64,000 bases of DNA, taken from positions 1-64,000 of the forward strand of contig JALHSP010000147.1 of assembly GCA_022865305.1 (NCBI GenBank), read 5' to 3'. Both the position numbers and the translations under genes were made by a program. The notes under the pieces were generated by a model, which worked only from the letters and a program-made list of their open reading frames with translations, was not told where the DNA came from and searched no databases. Every line of letters begins with the position of its first letter. The first letter of the stretch is position 1. Below are positions 7,161 to 15,522 of this stretch, piece by piece. Source of the DNA: Bacteroidales bacterium (GTDB lineage Bacteria > Bacteroidota > Bacteroidia > Bacteroidales > VadinHA17).

Positions 7161-8777
7161 CTACCAGTCTTTGGAGTTTGCCAGAGTCCAGATGTTTGAG
7201 AAACTTATCTTTACAATTTTTTCCATAATATCCCAGTCAACAGTATATATTTCGTCTGCCGGCGTATGATATTCTTCACGATGTCCGGGTTTGAATCTCA
7301 TTACAGGGACACCGGCTTCAACAAACGATCTTTCATCACTGGGTCCAGCCGGTTTCTCTGAGGCCTGATAATCAACTACCAGGTTAATACCATATTTTTT
7401 AAGATTATCCTCTGTTATGTTTTTAAACTGAGGATAGGATTTGGTATAAGTCATCACCACACCGTCATGTTTATCATCCGAAATATATCTCGATATCATG
7501 TCATGATTTACATACAACCTGAGGTTTTTTAAAGGATAGGTCAGGTTCCCGACATAATAGTGAGATCCTAAAAGACCCTCCTCTTCTGCAGTCCATAATG
7601 CTATTATTATGGTTTTTTCCGGTTTTTTACCTGTCGCCATTATTGCTCTGGCAACAGTCATAACTCCGACAGTACCGGAAGCGTTATCATCAGCGCCGTT
7701 CCATATAAATCCGTTTCCAATCCCCATATGATCATAATGCGCTCCCAGTACTATGACCTGGTCAGGATTATTACCTTCAATTATCCCGATTACGTTTCTT
7801 ACCATAACAGATGTGGTAATTACAGAAGATTTAAGATATATCGTCTTTCCTGTCAAAGATGGAAGAATACCAGGTAAACCGGAGCCTGTTGTTTTTATGT
7901 AATCATCGATAACAATACCAGTACCTTTAAGTATTTCATTTGCTGTTTTAACAGATGCTGTTATCCTTATGAGGTTGTCAGGATTTATTTTGCCGGGTAA
8001 TGAGAAGTCTGCATTAGGTCTTTCTGAGCGTGGATTAACTTCAGAGGGAGACAAATTCATAAAATCCTGTCTTTGCGGGCTCCCGACAGTTGTTGAGTTA
8101 GGATTGAATTCAATTATACCCACTGCTCCCATGTTCCTGACGATACTTTCCATCTCCCTTGTTGAAGCTGATAATTCTGAAGGCGACAGCTTATCCTTTG
8201 CAAATCCGGGGATGCCTGCAATTTTCAGAACAAACTTGCCTTTAAGATCTATGTTATTAAAATCATTGTAATTAAGTTTATCATTCTTAAATCCATAACC
8301 GGCAAAAACGACCGGAGCCTCAATTTCAACACCCTGATTGAATAGTCTTTGAATGTAATCGACATTATACGTAAAACTTGTGGTTCTTTCAGTGGTCCCT
8401 TCAACAGATTTAATCTTAAGGATATGCTCCTCCCCGGGCATGGTTTTGAGGAGTGTGAAATTTTGAAAATAAGTTCTTTCACTTCCTCCCGTGGATTTGG
8501 GAAGACCACTCGGCCTGTAATAATCCCCACCAGGTTTAACCCCGCAAAGCTGAAGCAGGCTGGCAATGTAGTCTGCCGAAAGATATTCTCCTTTTTCCCC
8601 TGTCTGCCTCCCTTCAGTCCAGTCTGACGCAAGGAAACTGAGTTGTGCTTTAAGCACAAACTGATTGATGCTGTTCAGACCTTTGGTAAAACTGTCATCC
8701 TTATTCTGTCCTGAAAGAACCAGGGAACAGGTTAAAAACAGATAACCGAATGATGGTAACTTAACTTTCATTTTCAT
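7161..8777 (-). CDS. Exported M28-family metallopeptidase with PA domain
   Basis: The product has 538 residues from the ATG at 8777 (MKMKVKLPSFGYLFLTCSLV); an ATG seven codons upstream is also in frame but spoils the signal peptide. The zinc-binding set of peptidase family M28 is complete: GAHYDHMG (His347), NGADDNASG (Asp363), TAEEEGLLGS (Glu398/399), NHD (Asp426) and a late EEYHTPADE. A protease-associated domain occupies roughly residues 140-290. M28 enzymes remove N-terminal amino acids from peptides with two zinc ions, here in the periplasm or outside. Single gene, convergent with the zinc-ribbon gene. Confidence 0.9.
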   Translation of the reverse strand: MKMKVKLPSFGYLFLTCSLVLSGQNKDDSFTKGLNSINQFVLKAQLSFLASDWTEGRQTGEKGEYLSADYIASLLQLCGVKPGGDYYRPSGLPKSTGGSERTYFQNFTLLKTMPGEEHILKIKSVEGTTERTTSFTYNVDYIQRLFNQGVEIEAPVVFAGYGFKNDKLNYNDFNNIDLKGKFVLKIAGIPGFAKDKLSPSELSASTREMESIVRNMGAVGIIEFNPNSTTVGSPQRQDFMNLSPSEVNPRSERPNADFSLPGKINPDNLIRITASVKTANEILKGTGIVIDDYIKTTGSGLPGILPSLTGKTIYLKSSVITTSVMVRNVIGIIEGNNPDQVIVLGAHYDHMGIGNGFIWNGADDNASGTVGVMTVARAIMATGKKPEKTIIIALWTAEEEGLLGSHYYVGNLTYPLKNLRLYVNHDMISRYISDDKHDGVVMTYTKSYPQFKNITEDNLKKYGINLVVDYQASEKPAGPSDERSFVEAGVPVMRFKPGHREEYHTPADEIYTVDWDIMEKIVKISFSNIWTLANSKDW

Positions 8778-8911
8778 TATGGGAATTCTGTTGATCAATA
8801 TTAATTAAATAATTGTTACAGTGCGATAGACACTCAGGTCACTTAACTTAATTTAACAATTATCAAATATAGTAAGGTAACATATCTGGACAATCATTGT
8901 TATATTAAATA

Positions 8912-8943
8912 TTGCCGAAAGGATTGATTTTATTTTATTTTTG
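8912..8943 (+). promoter_or_regulatory. Promoter of the TlpA-like gene (TTG, N21, TATTTTTG)
   Basis: TTG at 8912-8914 and TATTTTTG at 8936-8943 are 21 bases apart and match the Bacteroidota consensus. The ATG is 31 bases downstream of the -7 element. Confidence 0.6.
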
Positions 8944-8974
8944 CGGCTGGTTTTAAGGAATAATTATATAAGGA

Positions 8975-9508
8975 ATGAGAAATTTAATTATTATTATTTC
9001 ATCAGTTATTTTGACCATCGTGTGCTCCTGTGCTCAGCAAAAGAGAGTATATGAAGATGGTTATGTTGTAAAAACAGGAGATCCGGCGCCTGATTTTGTT
9101 ATAAACGAGGCCGGAGACACATCTTACAGGTTATCTGATCTGAGAGGGAAAGTTGTTATGCTTCAGTTTACTGCAAGCTGGTGCAGTGTTTGTCGCACCG
9201 AGATGCCTTTCATTGAAAAAGAAATATGGCAGGAAAAGAAAGGATCATATCTGGTTGTCATTGGCATCGACCGTGATGAACCGGTTGAAACAGTATTAAA
9301 GTTTCAGAAAGAAATGGTTATTACCTACCCCCTCGCTCTTGACCCCGGAGCAAACATTTTCGGTCTTTTTGCACTTAAGGATGCCGGGGTGACAAGGAAT
9401 GTGGTTATTGACAGGAATGGCAAGATTATTTTTCTGACCCGTCTCTTTGATCCGGAGGAATTTGACCAGATGAAAAAGGTAATATTTGCGCAACTGGAGT
9501 TAAAATAA
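8975..9508 (+). CDS. TlpA/ResA-like thioredoxin lipoprotein
   Basis: The product has 177 residues. A signal peptide ends in a VCSC lipobox (Cys19). The thioredoxin fold starts at GDPAPDFVINEAGD, and the redox site is ASWCSVCRTEMP (Cys70 and Cys73), followed by VVIGIDRDEPVETVLKF and the cis-proline region GVTRNVVIDRNGKI. Such proteins reduce periplasmic disulfides, for example in cytochrome c apoproteins, or act in redox stress. The gene is monocistronic with its own promoter; no cytochrome maturation genes are adjacent. Confidence 0.85.
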   Translation: MRNLIIIISSVILTIVCSCAQQKRVYEDGYVVKTGDPAPDFVINEAGDTSYRLSDLRGKVVMLQFTASWCSVCRTEMPFIEKEIWQEKKGSYLVVIGIDRDEPVETVLKFQKEMVITYPLALDPGANIFGLFALKDAGVTRNVVIDRNGKIIFLTRLFDPEEFDQMKKVIFAQLELK

Positions 9509-9658
9509 GCTGGTTCTATTTACGTTTATAACTTCATGGGGAAATAAAAAAAAAGATAATGAATGCAACCTTTCGGGGCATATTTCCGTTATATATACAA
9601 TCTTGTCTATTGTTCGAATTATTTAACTTATTGATTTAGTAAAACTTAAAACTGAAAA

Positions 9659-10297
9659 ATGATGAAAAAACTATTTGTAATTGTTTTAGCAGCATTTATA
9701 GCCATACCAGCTTTTTCCCAGATTAATTTTGGGCTTAAAGCCGGACTAAGCACCACTTCAATCACGATGGAAGACGTCAAGACAATTGCTTCTGGTGGGA
9801 CTTCCTATACTGTTGAAAAACTGAAAGGTGCTAATTACGGGTTTCATGGAGGTGTTTTCGTCAGATTGAATATTTCCAAACTATATATTCAGCCTGAATT
9901 GCTTTTCTCAAACAGATCAAATGAGTACACCGTAACTAATCTTGCGAGTGTAACTGATTCAATCGTAAAACAGAAATTCAATAAACTTGATATTCCGGTT
10001 ATGGTTGGAGTTAAATTCGGTCCTCTCAGATTAAATGCAGGTCCGTCTGCATCGCTGCTTATAAACTCACCTGCTGACCTGATCAAAGATCCTGATTTTA
10101 AAACTATGTATTCCAGGATGACTTTTGGTTATCAGGCAGGTATTGGTCTGGATCTTCTTAAGAAACTTACAATTGACTTGCGATATGAAGGCAGCCTTAA
10201 GAAATATCAGAACCAGATCGAGAACCTTGTTGGTACTTCTGTTGCTCTCGATGACAGACCCAATGCTTTCCTGCTGAGTATCGGATATATTTTTTAG
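9659..10297 (+). CDS. Outer-membrane beta-barrel protein (OMP_b-brl type)
   Basis: The product has 212 residues with a signal peptide MMKKLFVIVLAAFIAIPAFS. The mature part is a row of amphipathic strands beginning INFGLKAGLSTTSI, with YIQPELLFSNR, KLDIPVMVGVKFG, FGYQAGIGLDLL and LTIDLRYEGSL, and ends with the aromatic residue of LLSIGYIF. This is the porin-like eight-strand barrel of the PF13568 type, very common in Bacteroidota; ligand unknown. Transcription probably stops at the hairpin at 10335. Confidence 0.85.
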   Translation: MMKKLFVIVLAAFIAIPAFSQINFGLKAGLSTTSITMEDVKTIASGGTSYTVEKLKGANYGFHGGVFVRLNISKLYIQPELLFSNRSNEYTVTNLASVTDSIVKQKFNKLDIPVMVGVKFGPLRLNAGPSASLLINSPADLIKDPDFKTMYSRMTFGYQAGIGLDLLKKLTIDLRYEGSLKKYQNQIENLVGTSVALDDRPNAFLLSIGYIF

Positions 10298-10334
10298 AAA
10301 TTATTTTTAGAATAAATAAGAGGTGCCATCTTAT

Positions 10335-10357
10335 AAAAGAGGTGACCTCTTTTTTAT
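10335..10357. terminator. Bidirectional intrinsic terminator
   Basis: AAAAGAGGT (10335-10343) and ACCTCTTTT (10345-10353) are perfect inverted repeats around one G, followed by more T on the plus strand and preceded by A-rich sequence that gives U on the minus strand. It sits between convergent genes, directly against the stop codon (10354-10356) of the TauE/SafE gene, so it can serve both. Confidence 0.7.
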
Positions 10358-10728
10358 TTTGACAGGAGCATCTTTGCAGCAGTTAACAGCAGGAGTATCC
10401 CGAATATCTTTTTTAAAACTGACTGGGGGATATTAAGGGCGAACTTTGAACCGAAATATGAACCGATAATAAATGCGACTGCAAGGATTAATGCAAATTT
10501 GAGATTCACCTGCCCCGCTTTCCAGTAGTTATACGCTGCTATAATTCCTATCGGGGGGAGCATTACAGCAAGGCTTGTACCCTGCGCCATATACTGACTG
10601 AATCCCAAAATATAAACAAGTGCCGGAATCATTATTATGGCGCCACCGATACCAAGCATACCTGCCATGATTCCCGTGACCACTCCGATTAAGCAAAGAA
10701 TAAGAAACATTGAGACTGACATATTCAT
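10354..10728 (-). CDS. Half-size TauE/SafE-family membrane permease
   Basis: The product has 124 residues with about four membrane segments. The N-terminus carries the family pattern LIGVVTGIMAGMLGIGGAIIMIPALVYI, and the end reads FAIILAVAF.IGSYFGSK. TauE/SafE (DUF81) permeases move sulfur-containing or organic anions and normally have about 250 residues from two such halves. A single half suggests a dimer, a form I recall as common in Bacteroidota rather than a truncation. The substrate cannot be told from sequence. Confidence 0.8.
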   Translation of the reverse strand: MNMSVSMFLILCLIGVVTGIMAGMLGIGGAIIMIPALVYILGFSQYMAQGTSLAVMLPPIGIIAAYNYWKAGQVNLKFALILAVAFIIGSYFGSKFALNIPQSVLKKIFGILLLLTAAKMLLSK

Positions 10729-10820
10729 AAGTTTATAGTTTATAACAATTTAAGTTGAATTGTAAAAGTATAAATAAATCGTAAAATATAAGATATTCTG
10801 GGAGTGGGAAAAGAATTGGT

Positions 10821-10872
10821 GAATGGGAGAATGGGAGAATGGGAGAATGGGAGATAGGGAGAGGGGGAGACA
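10821..10872. repeat. G-rich 8-bp tandem repeat with G-quadruplex pattern
   Basis: Four to five head-to-tail copies of GAATGGGA run from 10821, passing into GATAGGGAGAGGGGGAGA. Successive GGG runs are five bases apart (AGAAT), which fits the usual G-quadruplex pattern of four G3 tracts with short loops. The repeat ends a few bases upstream of the -33 element of mltG, so copy-number change could alter expression. On the minus strand it translates to a low-complexity string and is not a gene. Confidence 0.7.
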
Positions 10873-10878
10873 ATTAGA

Positions 10879-10909
10879 TTTGTCTATGTAAACAATATAA
10901 ATAAATTTG
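10879..10909 (+). promoter_or_regulatory. Promoter of mltG (TTTG, N19, TAAATTTG)
   Basis: TTTG at 10879-10882 is followed after 19 bases by TAAATTTG at 10902-10909, a full match to the Bacteroidota consensus, 18 bases before the ATG at 10928. Confidence 0.7.
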
Positions 10910-10927
10910 CAGAACGATTGAAAAGCA

Positions 10928-11959
10928 ATGAGAAGCAAAAAGCTGATATTACTGTTTGCACCATTCGGAATAATGATAATCATCTGTATCTTTTTAGTGT
11001 GCAGGGTATTATTTGGATTGAATGTCAGCACTGAGGGAAGACGAATAATAATTTACATACCTGACGGATCATCATATGACCAGGCAATGGATTCTGTAAA
11101 AGCCCACTTACAGATAAAGAATATGAAGGCGCTTCATTGGGTAGCCGAAAAGAAGAACTACCCTGCGCTTGTAAAACCGGGGCGATATATAGTTGAAAAA
11201 GATATGAGCTATGTTGGTCTGATCGATCTTCTCCGCTCAGGCAGACAAACTCCTGTGAATATAACAATCAATAATTTCCGTACACTTAATGACCTTGCCA
11301 CGAAAGTCGGAAAGCTGATAAGGGCTGACTCCACTCAGATAATTGACTTTTTTTCTGAGCCGGAAAATTATTTAAAAGATGGTTTTACAAAGGAAAATGT
11401 AATATCCGTATTCATCCCGAATACTTATCAGCTTTTCTGGAATACAACTGCTAAAGGCTTATATTCAAGGATGCTTAAAGAATACAGGAAATTCTGGAAT
11501 GATGAACGGCTGGCAAAAGCCAAAGCTCTTAACCTTACGCAGGTTGAAGTTGCCATCCTTGCTTCAATAATTGATGACGAGGTGGCAAAACCTGTTGAGA
11601 AGCCACGTATTGCAGGTGTATATCTCAACAGGCTTAAAAGAGGAATACCCCTGCAGGCATGCCCGACAATAAAATTTGCCTTAAATGATTTTACGATTAC
11701 CAGGGTGTTAAAGAAGCATCTGGTAATAGATTCTCCCTATAATACTTACAAACATAAGGGCTTCCCGCCCGGGCCTATAGGCTGTCCTTCCATCGAGGGT
11801 CTTGATGCCGTCCTGAATGCGGAAAAACATGATTACCTCTATTTTGCCGCAAAGGCTGACTTTTCAGGATACCATAACTTCTCAAGAACGCTTTCAGAAC
11901 ACAACAGGTATGCTGCTTTATATCAAAAGGAACTTAATAAAAGAAGAATATTCAGATAG
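10928..11959 (+). CDS. mltG: Endolytic murein transglycosylase MltG
   Basis: The product has 343 residues, the normal length. One membrane helix (about 6-28) anchors it in the inner membrane, followed by a LysM-like segment (GSSYDQAMDSV, about 47-105) and the YceG catalytic domain. The motif LASIIDDEVAKPVEKPRIAGVYLNRL contains Glu218, which I align with the conserved catalytic glutamate; the preceding position, usually Glu (E.ET), is Asp216 here. Later YNTYKHKGFPPGPIGCPS is typical of the family. MltG cuts nascent glycan strands and sets their length. Its 3' end overlaps the convergent murB by eight bases. Confidence 0.93.
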   Translation: MRSKKLILLFAPFGIMIIICIFLVCRVLFGLNVSTEGRRIIIYIPDGSSYDQAMDSVKAHLQIKNMKALHWVAEKKNYPALVKPGRYIVEKDMSYVGLIDLLRSGRQTPVNITINNFRTLNDLATKVGKLIRADSTQIIDFFSEPENYLKDGFTKENVISVFIPNTYQLFWNTTAKGLYSRMLKEYRKFWNDERLAKAKALNLTQVEVAILASIIDDEVAKPVEKPRIAGVYLNRLKRGIPLQACPTIKFALNDFTITRVLKKHLVIDSPYNTYKHKGFPPGPIGCPSIEGLDAVLNAEKHDYLYFAAKADFSGYHNFSRTLSEHNRYAALYQKELNKRRIFR

Positions 11960-12968
11960 GACCAATAATTTCAACCTCTCGTTCAAGTTCTAATCCGAAT
12001 TTTCTAAGAACTGACTGTTTTATAGCTTCCGAAAGGTCATAGATATCTTTCCCGGTTGCATTTCCGTGGTTGATCAGGACCAGTGCCTGTTTATCATAAA
12101 CACCGGCACCACCGATCCTTTTCTCCTTCCATCCGCATTGTTCAATCAGCCATCCTGCAGCAAGCTTAATACCACCGGGAAAACTAAAATAATGAGGTAT
12201 ATAAGGGTACTTTAGAAATAGATTTTCAGCTTCAGTTTTATTAACAACAGGATTCTTAAAAAAACTACCGGCATTACCAAATACTTCCGTATCCGGTAAT
12301 TTACATCTCCGGATGTTAATAACTGCCTGTCTCACATTCCTGAGATTGATTTCTCCAAGTTTTTCAACTTCTTTCTTTAGAGAACCATATTCAATTTTAA
12401 ATGAAGGAATGGTATTAAGTTTAAAGAAAACTTTTATAACCAGATATTTGCTTTTAAGATCTTTTTTAAAGATGCTATCCCTGTACCCGAACCGGCACTC
12501 CTCATTACTGAATTCCCTGACTGATCCGTTTGAAATGTTTATGGTCCTTACTTTCTCGATTGTGTCTTTAACCTCCATACCATAAGCTCCGATATTCTGT
12601 ACAGGAGTGGCTCCAACTAAACCCGGAATAAGTGAAAGATTTTCTACCCCTCCATAACCATTATTTACGCACCACTCAACAAAATGGTTCCATTTAACAC
12701 CTGATCCCGCTGAAACTATAATGTGTTGATCATTCTGCTCGTCAACTTTGATTCCTTCAATCTTTGCATAAATAATAGTTCCCTTATAATCACCGGTAAA
12801 TAAAATATTGCTTCCTTCGCCTATGATCAGCAATGGTTCGCGGCACAGTTTTTTGTCTCTGAGAAAATCAACAGCCTCTTCTTCTGAACTCAGTTCTGCA
12901 AGACAATTTGCCTTATAATCCAATCCGAAAGTATTGTATGGCTTCAGGGAAATATTTCTAAGGATCAT
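11952..12968 (-). CDS. murB: UDP-N-acetylenolpyruvoylglucosamine reductase MurB
   Basis: The product has 338 residues, as in type I MurB of the E. coli class. It starts with the family N-terminus ISLKPYNTFGLD, has the FAD-binding stretches LLIIGEGSNILF and GLSLIPG-like LSLIPGLVGATPVQNIGAYG, the catalytic serine loop GNAGSFFKNPVV and the late glutamate motif REVEIIG. MurB makes UDP-N-acetylmuramic acid in the cytoplasm with NADPH. It is convergent with mltG, another wall gene, with an eight-base tail overlap. Confidence 0.95.
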   Translation of the reverse strand: MILRNISLKPYNTFGLDYKANCLAELSSEEEAVDFLRDKKLCREPLLIIGEGSNILFTGDYKGTIIYAKIEGIKVDEQNDQHIIVSAGSGVKWNHFVEWCVNNGYGGVENLSLIPGLVGATPVQNIGAYGMEVKDTIEKVRTINISNGSVREFSNEECRFGYRDSIFKKDLKSKYLVIKVFFKLNTIPSFKIEYGSLKKEVEKLGEINLRNVRQAVINIRRCKLPDTEVFGNAGSFFKNPVVNKTEAENLFLKYPYIPHYFSFPGGIKLAAGWLIEQCGWKEKRIGGAGVYDKQALVLINHGNATGKDIYDLSEAIKQSVLRKFGLELEREVEIIGPI

Positions 12969-13295
12969 AAAATCACAATTTAATGTAAAAATAAAAAATG
13001 ACAGGAATACATTTGATTTATATCATTTGTTTAGTGATAGTTTTTGCAAATATCCGGGAAATTGTTGAAATTGTAAATGTTCTTAATGAATTGGATGTTA
13101 TTGAGAGTGCCTAATTAATTTTAAATTGCTGGTTGTTTTTAACGATTTAAGATAGATTAACCCTTCCCTTAAGAATAAGGGAAGGGGAGAACTAATAGTA
13201 TTTTAATGTTTTGCACCCCCTTCTCTTATTCTTAAGAGAAGGGGGACGGGGGGATGAGTTCAGAAAATAAAGAATAGAAATAGATCTAAAAATAA
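12969..13295. other. Spacer with two pyrimidine-rich hairpins
   Basis: No coding frame was found. A hairpin of CCCTTCCCTTA, AGAA, TAAGGGAAGGG lies near 13161-13186, and a second of CCCCTTCTCTTA, TTC, TTAAGAGAAGGGG near 13217-13246. They have the same composition and almost the same stem. The promoter of the ABC operon should lie to the right of them. Confidence 0.5.
13161..13250. repeat. Paired CCCTT/AAGGG hairpins
   Basis: Two long stems with C/T-rich left arms and G/A-rich right arms follow each other about 30 bases apart, the second running into GGGGGACGGGGGG. A related C-run/G-run stem occurs at 48525-48552. They look like members of a small dispersed repeat family used as intergenic hairpins; a role in termination or mRNA stability is inference. 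Confidence 0.55.
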
Positions 13296-14204
13296 ATGGA
13301 AATTATCGAACTGGACCATATCACAAAAAGTTATGGAAATCATATTGCGGTAGATCATCTTTCCCTTCAGGTCCCTCAGGGAAGTATCTATGGTTTCATC
13401 GGACCCAATGGTTCGGGAAAGACAACAACTATCAGGATGATAATGAATATTTTATATCCTGATAGCGGAGATATTTGGCTCTTTGGTAACAAGCATTCAG
13501 GTAGTTATTTTGACCGTGTCGGATATTTACCTGAGGAGAGAGGACTGTACAGGAAAATGAAAGTAAGAGAGCTTATCAGTTTTTATGGTGAACTAAAGCA
13601 TGTAAAGAAACCATCCAAAGAAGCTGATTTCTGGCTTGAGAAATTCGATTTGATAAAATGGGCAGGTAAGAAAGTCGATACTCTCAGTAAGGGAATGAGT
13701 CAGAAAGTACAGTTCATTATCTCAATTATCAACAGACCTGAAATAATTATCCTCGATGAACCATTCAGTGGTCTTGATCCTGTTAATGCAGAGATAATCA
13801 AAGAGGTAATACTCGAACTCAGGAGGGACGGATCAACTATTCTTTTCAGTACTCATGATATGTCAGTTGCAGAAAAAATGTGCGACTTTATTTTTATGAT
13901 CTACAAAGGGAAAAAAGTCCTGGATGGAACACTCGATTCGATTCAAAAAAAATATGGTCTGGATACAATACGCATTCAGTCGGAAGGTGGAGTAAATATT
14001 CTTGATGGAATCCCTGGAATTGAAAAGATCAATGATTTTGGACAAGGACAGGAGATAAAGGTCAACAAGGAAGTTGACAACCAGGATATCCTGTCAGCCA
14101 TTATGCGAAAGACGAAGGTGATGAAATTTGAAATTGCCTCTCCTTCCCTTAATGATATTTTTATCCGGATAGCCAGACCTGAAAAAGATGAACATCATGA
14201 ATAA
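13296..14204 (+). CDS. ABC-2 type exporter, ATP-binding subunit
   Basis: The product has 302 residues. Walker A is GPNGSGKTT (residues 36-44), the Q-loop region is VGYLPEERGLYRKM, the signature is LSKGMSQK, Walker B is IIILDEPFSGLDP, and the H-loop is STHD. The C-terminal 80 residues form the extension usual in NatA/DrrA-like subunits. It energises the permease encoded directly downstream, with which it overlaps by 17 bases (or eight, depending on the permease start). Substrate unknown; sodium or lipid/drug export is typical. Confidence 0.92.
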   Translation: MEIIELDHITKSYGNHIAVDHLSLQVPQGSIYGFIGPNGSGKTTTIRMIMNILYPDSGDIWLFGNKHSGSYFDRVGYLPEERGLYRKMKVRELISFYGELKHVKKPSKEADFWLEKFDLIKWAGKKVDTLSKGMSQKVQFIISIINRPEIIILDEPFSGLDPVNAEIIKEVILELRRDGSTILFSTHDMSVAEKMCDFIFMIYKGKKVLDGTLDSIQKKYGLDTIRIQSEGGVNILDGIPGIEKINDFGQGQEIKVNKEVDNQDILSAIMRKTKVMKFEIASPSLNDIFIRIARPEKDEHHE

Positions 14205-15510
14205 AGCTCTGATTATAGCAAAACGCGAATATCGCGCGGCAGTCAGGACCAAAGGATTTCTGATTACTATTCTCCTTCTGCCTCTGTTCATGGGAGGCGG
14301 CATGCTGGTATTTACCCTTCTTAAGGATAAAGTGGATGTAAATGATACACGGATTGCTGTCCTGGATAAGTCCGGCCTTTTCGCTGATTACCTTGAAAGT
14401 ACAGCGATATTCAGGAATACTAATGAAATATTTAATGAGAAAGGTGAAAAGGTTTTGCCTGCAATTTATTTTGAGTTTATTAATCCGGATAGTATAGATA
14501 TAAACCAGCAGAAGTTAACTCTCAGCGACAGGGTAAGGAAAAAAGAAATCCATGCATTTATCCAGATTGGTGCGGATGTTGTTCATCCGCGGACGGGTGA
14601 AGAGCAATCAGGAGTTTTCTATTATTCGGAAAATGCTGCATTTGATAATACCAGAACCTGGTTTAATAACATTATTAATAATAAGATACGGGAGATCAGG
14701 CTCCTGGAACTTGGTGTTGATCAGGAAAAGGTGAGGGATCTCTTTTACTGGGTAAACGCTGATGCGATGGGTTTGGTCAATATCGATACAAAAACAGGTC
14801 AGGTGGTTGATGCCAGGAAAAGCAGCGAGATGCAAACTATACTGGTACCATATATTCTTTTGCTGCTAATGTTTATGATGTTGATGATGTCGGCAATTCC
14901 GCTATTGACAGCAGTAATGGAAGAAAAAACCGAAAGAATTGCAGAGGTTCTTCTCGGTTCGGTAACCCCATGGGAGTTTATGACAGGCAAGATAATGGGA
15001 AGCCTTGGTGTTTCGCTCACAACTTCAGCGATTTATATCGCCGGTGCAGTTTTTACTTTAGGCCGGATGGATATGTCTGATATAGTTCCATTTAATGTAC
15101 TGCCATGGTTTTTTATTTATATGGTGCTGAATATAATTATGGTGGGTTCTGTTATGGCTGCGCTTGGAGCTACTTGCAATGATTCGAAGGATGCACAGGC
15201 AATACAGTTTCCGGTAATGCTTCCTATTATCATTCCATTGTTTTTAATGATGCCGATAATCTTTAATCCCCTTGGAAAGATGGCTACCGGATTTTCACTT
15301 TTTCCACTCTGGACACCGATGCTGATGCTTCTGCGACAGTCAACATCAGTAACAATTCCAATGTGGCAACCTGTAGTTGGACTTATTGGTGTAATTTTGT
15401 TTACCATTTTTTGTGTTTGGGCAGGAGCCCGCATTTTTCGTTCAACAATAATTCTTCAGGGAAAAAGACCAAAATTCGGAACACTTATCAGGTATATAAT
15501 TAAAGGATAA
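14197..15510 (+). CDS. ABC-2 type exporter, permease subunit
   Basis: The product has 437 residues from the ATG at 14197 (MNKALIIAKREYRAAV); an ATG three codons earlier is equally open. One membrane helix (about 18-40) is followed by a periplasmic domain of about 160 residues and six helices from about residue 205. The conserved ABC-2 strings EEKTERIAEVLLGSVTPWEFMTGKIMGSL and IMVGSVMAALGATCNDSKDAQ are present, as in NatB-like permeases. Translation is coupled to the ATPase by overlap. Confidence 0.9.
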   Translation: MNKALIIAKREYRAAVRTKGFLITILLLPLFMGGGMLVFTLLKDKVDVNDTRIAVLDKSGLFADYLESTAIFRNTNEIFNEKGEKVLPAIYFEFINPDSIDINQQKLTLSDRVRKKEIHAFIQIGADVVHPRTGEEQSGVFYYSENAAFDNTRTWFNNIINNKIREIRLLELGVDQEKVRDLFYWVNADAMGLVNIDTKTGQVVDARKSSEMQTILVPYILLLLMFMMLMMSAIPLLTAVMEEKTERIAEVLLGSVTPWEFMTGKIMGSLGVSLTTSAIYIAGAVFTLGRMDMSDIVPFNVLPWFFIYMVLNIIMVGSVMAALGATCNDSKDAQAIQFPVMLPIIIPLFLMMPIIFNPLGKMATGFSLFPLWTPMLMLLRQSTSVTIPMWQPVVGLIGVILFTIFCVWAGARIFRSTIILQGKRPKFGTLIRYIIKG

Positions 15511-15522
15511 CCGAGTAAAATA

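Noticed and set aside
8249-8659. Minus-strand frame of 136 codons inside the first M28 gene
   Set aside because: It is the out-of-frame shadow of a clearly conserved peptidase and resembles nothing.
10821-10872. Tandem repeat considered as a CRISPR array
   Set aside because: The unit is 8 bp with no spacers.
10750-11031. Minus-strand frame of 93 codons
   Set aside because: It translates the G-rich tandem repeat into serine/proline/histidine low complexity and overlaps the mltG start and promoter.
12969-13295. Riboswitch in the spacer before the ABC operon
   Set aside because: Only simple C/T-G/A hairpins are present; no conserved riboswitch core was seen.
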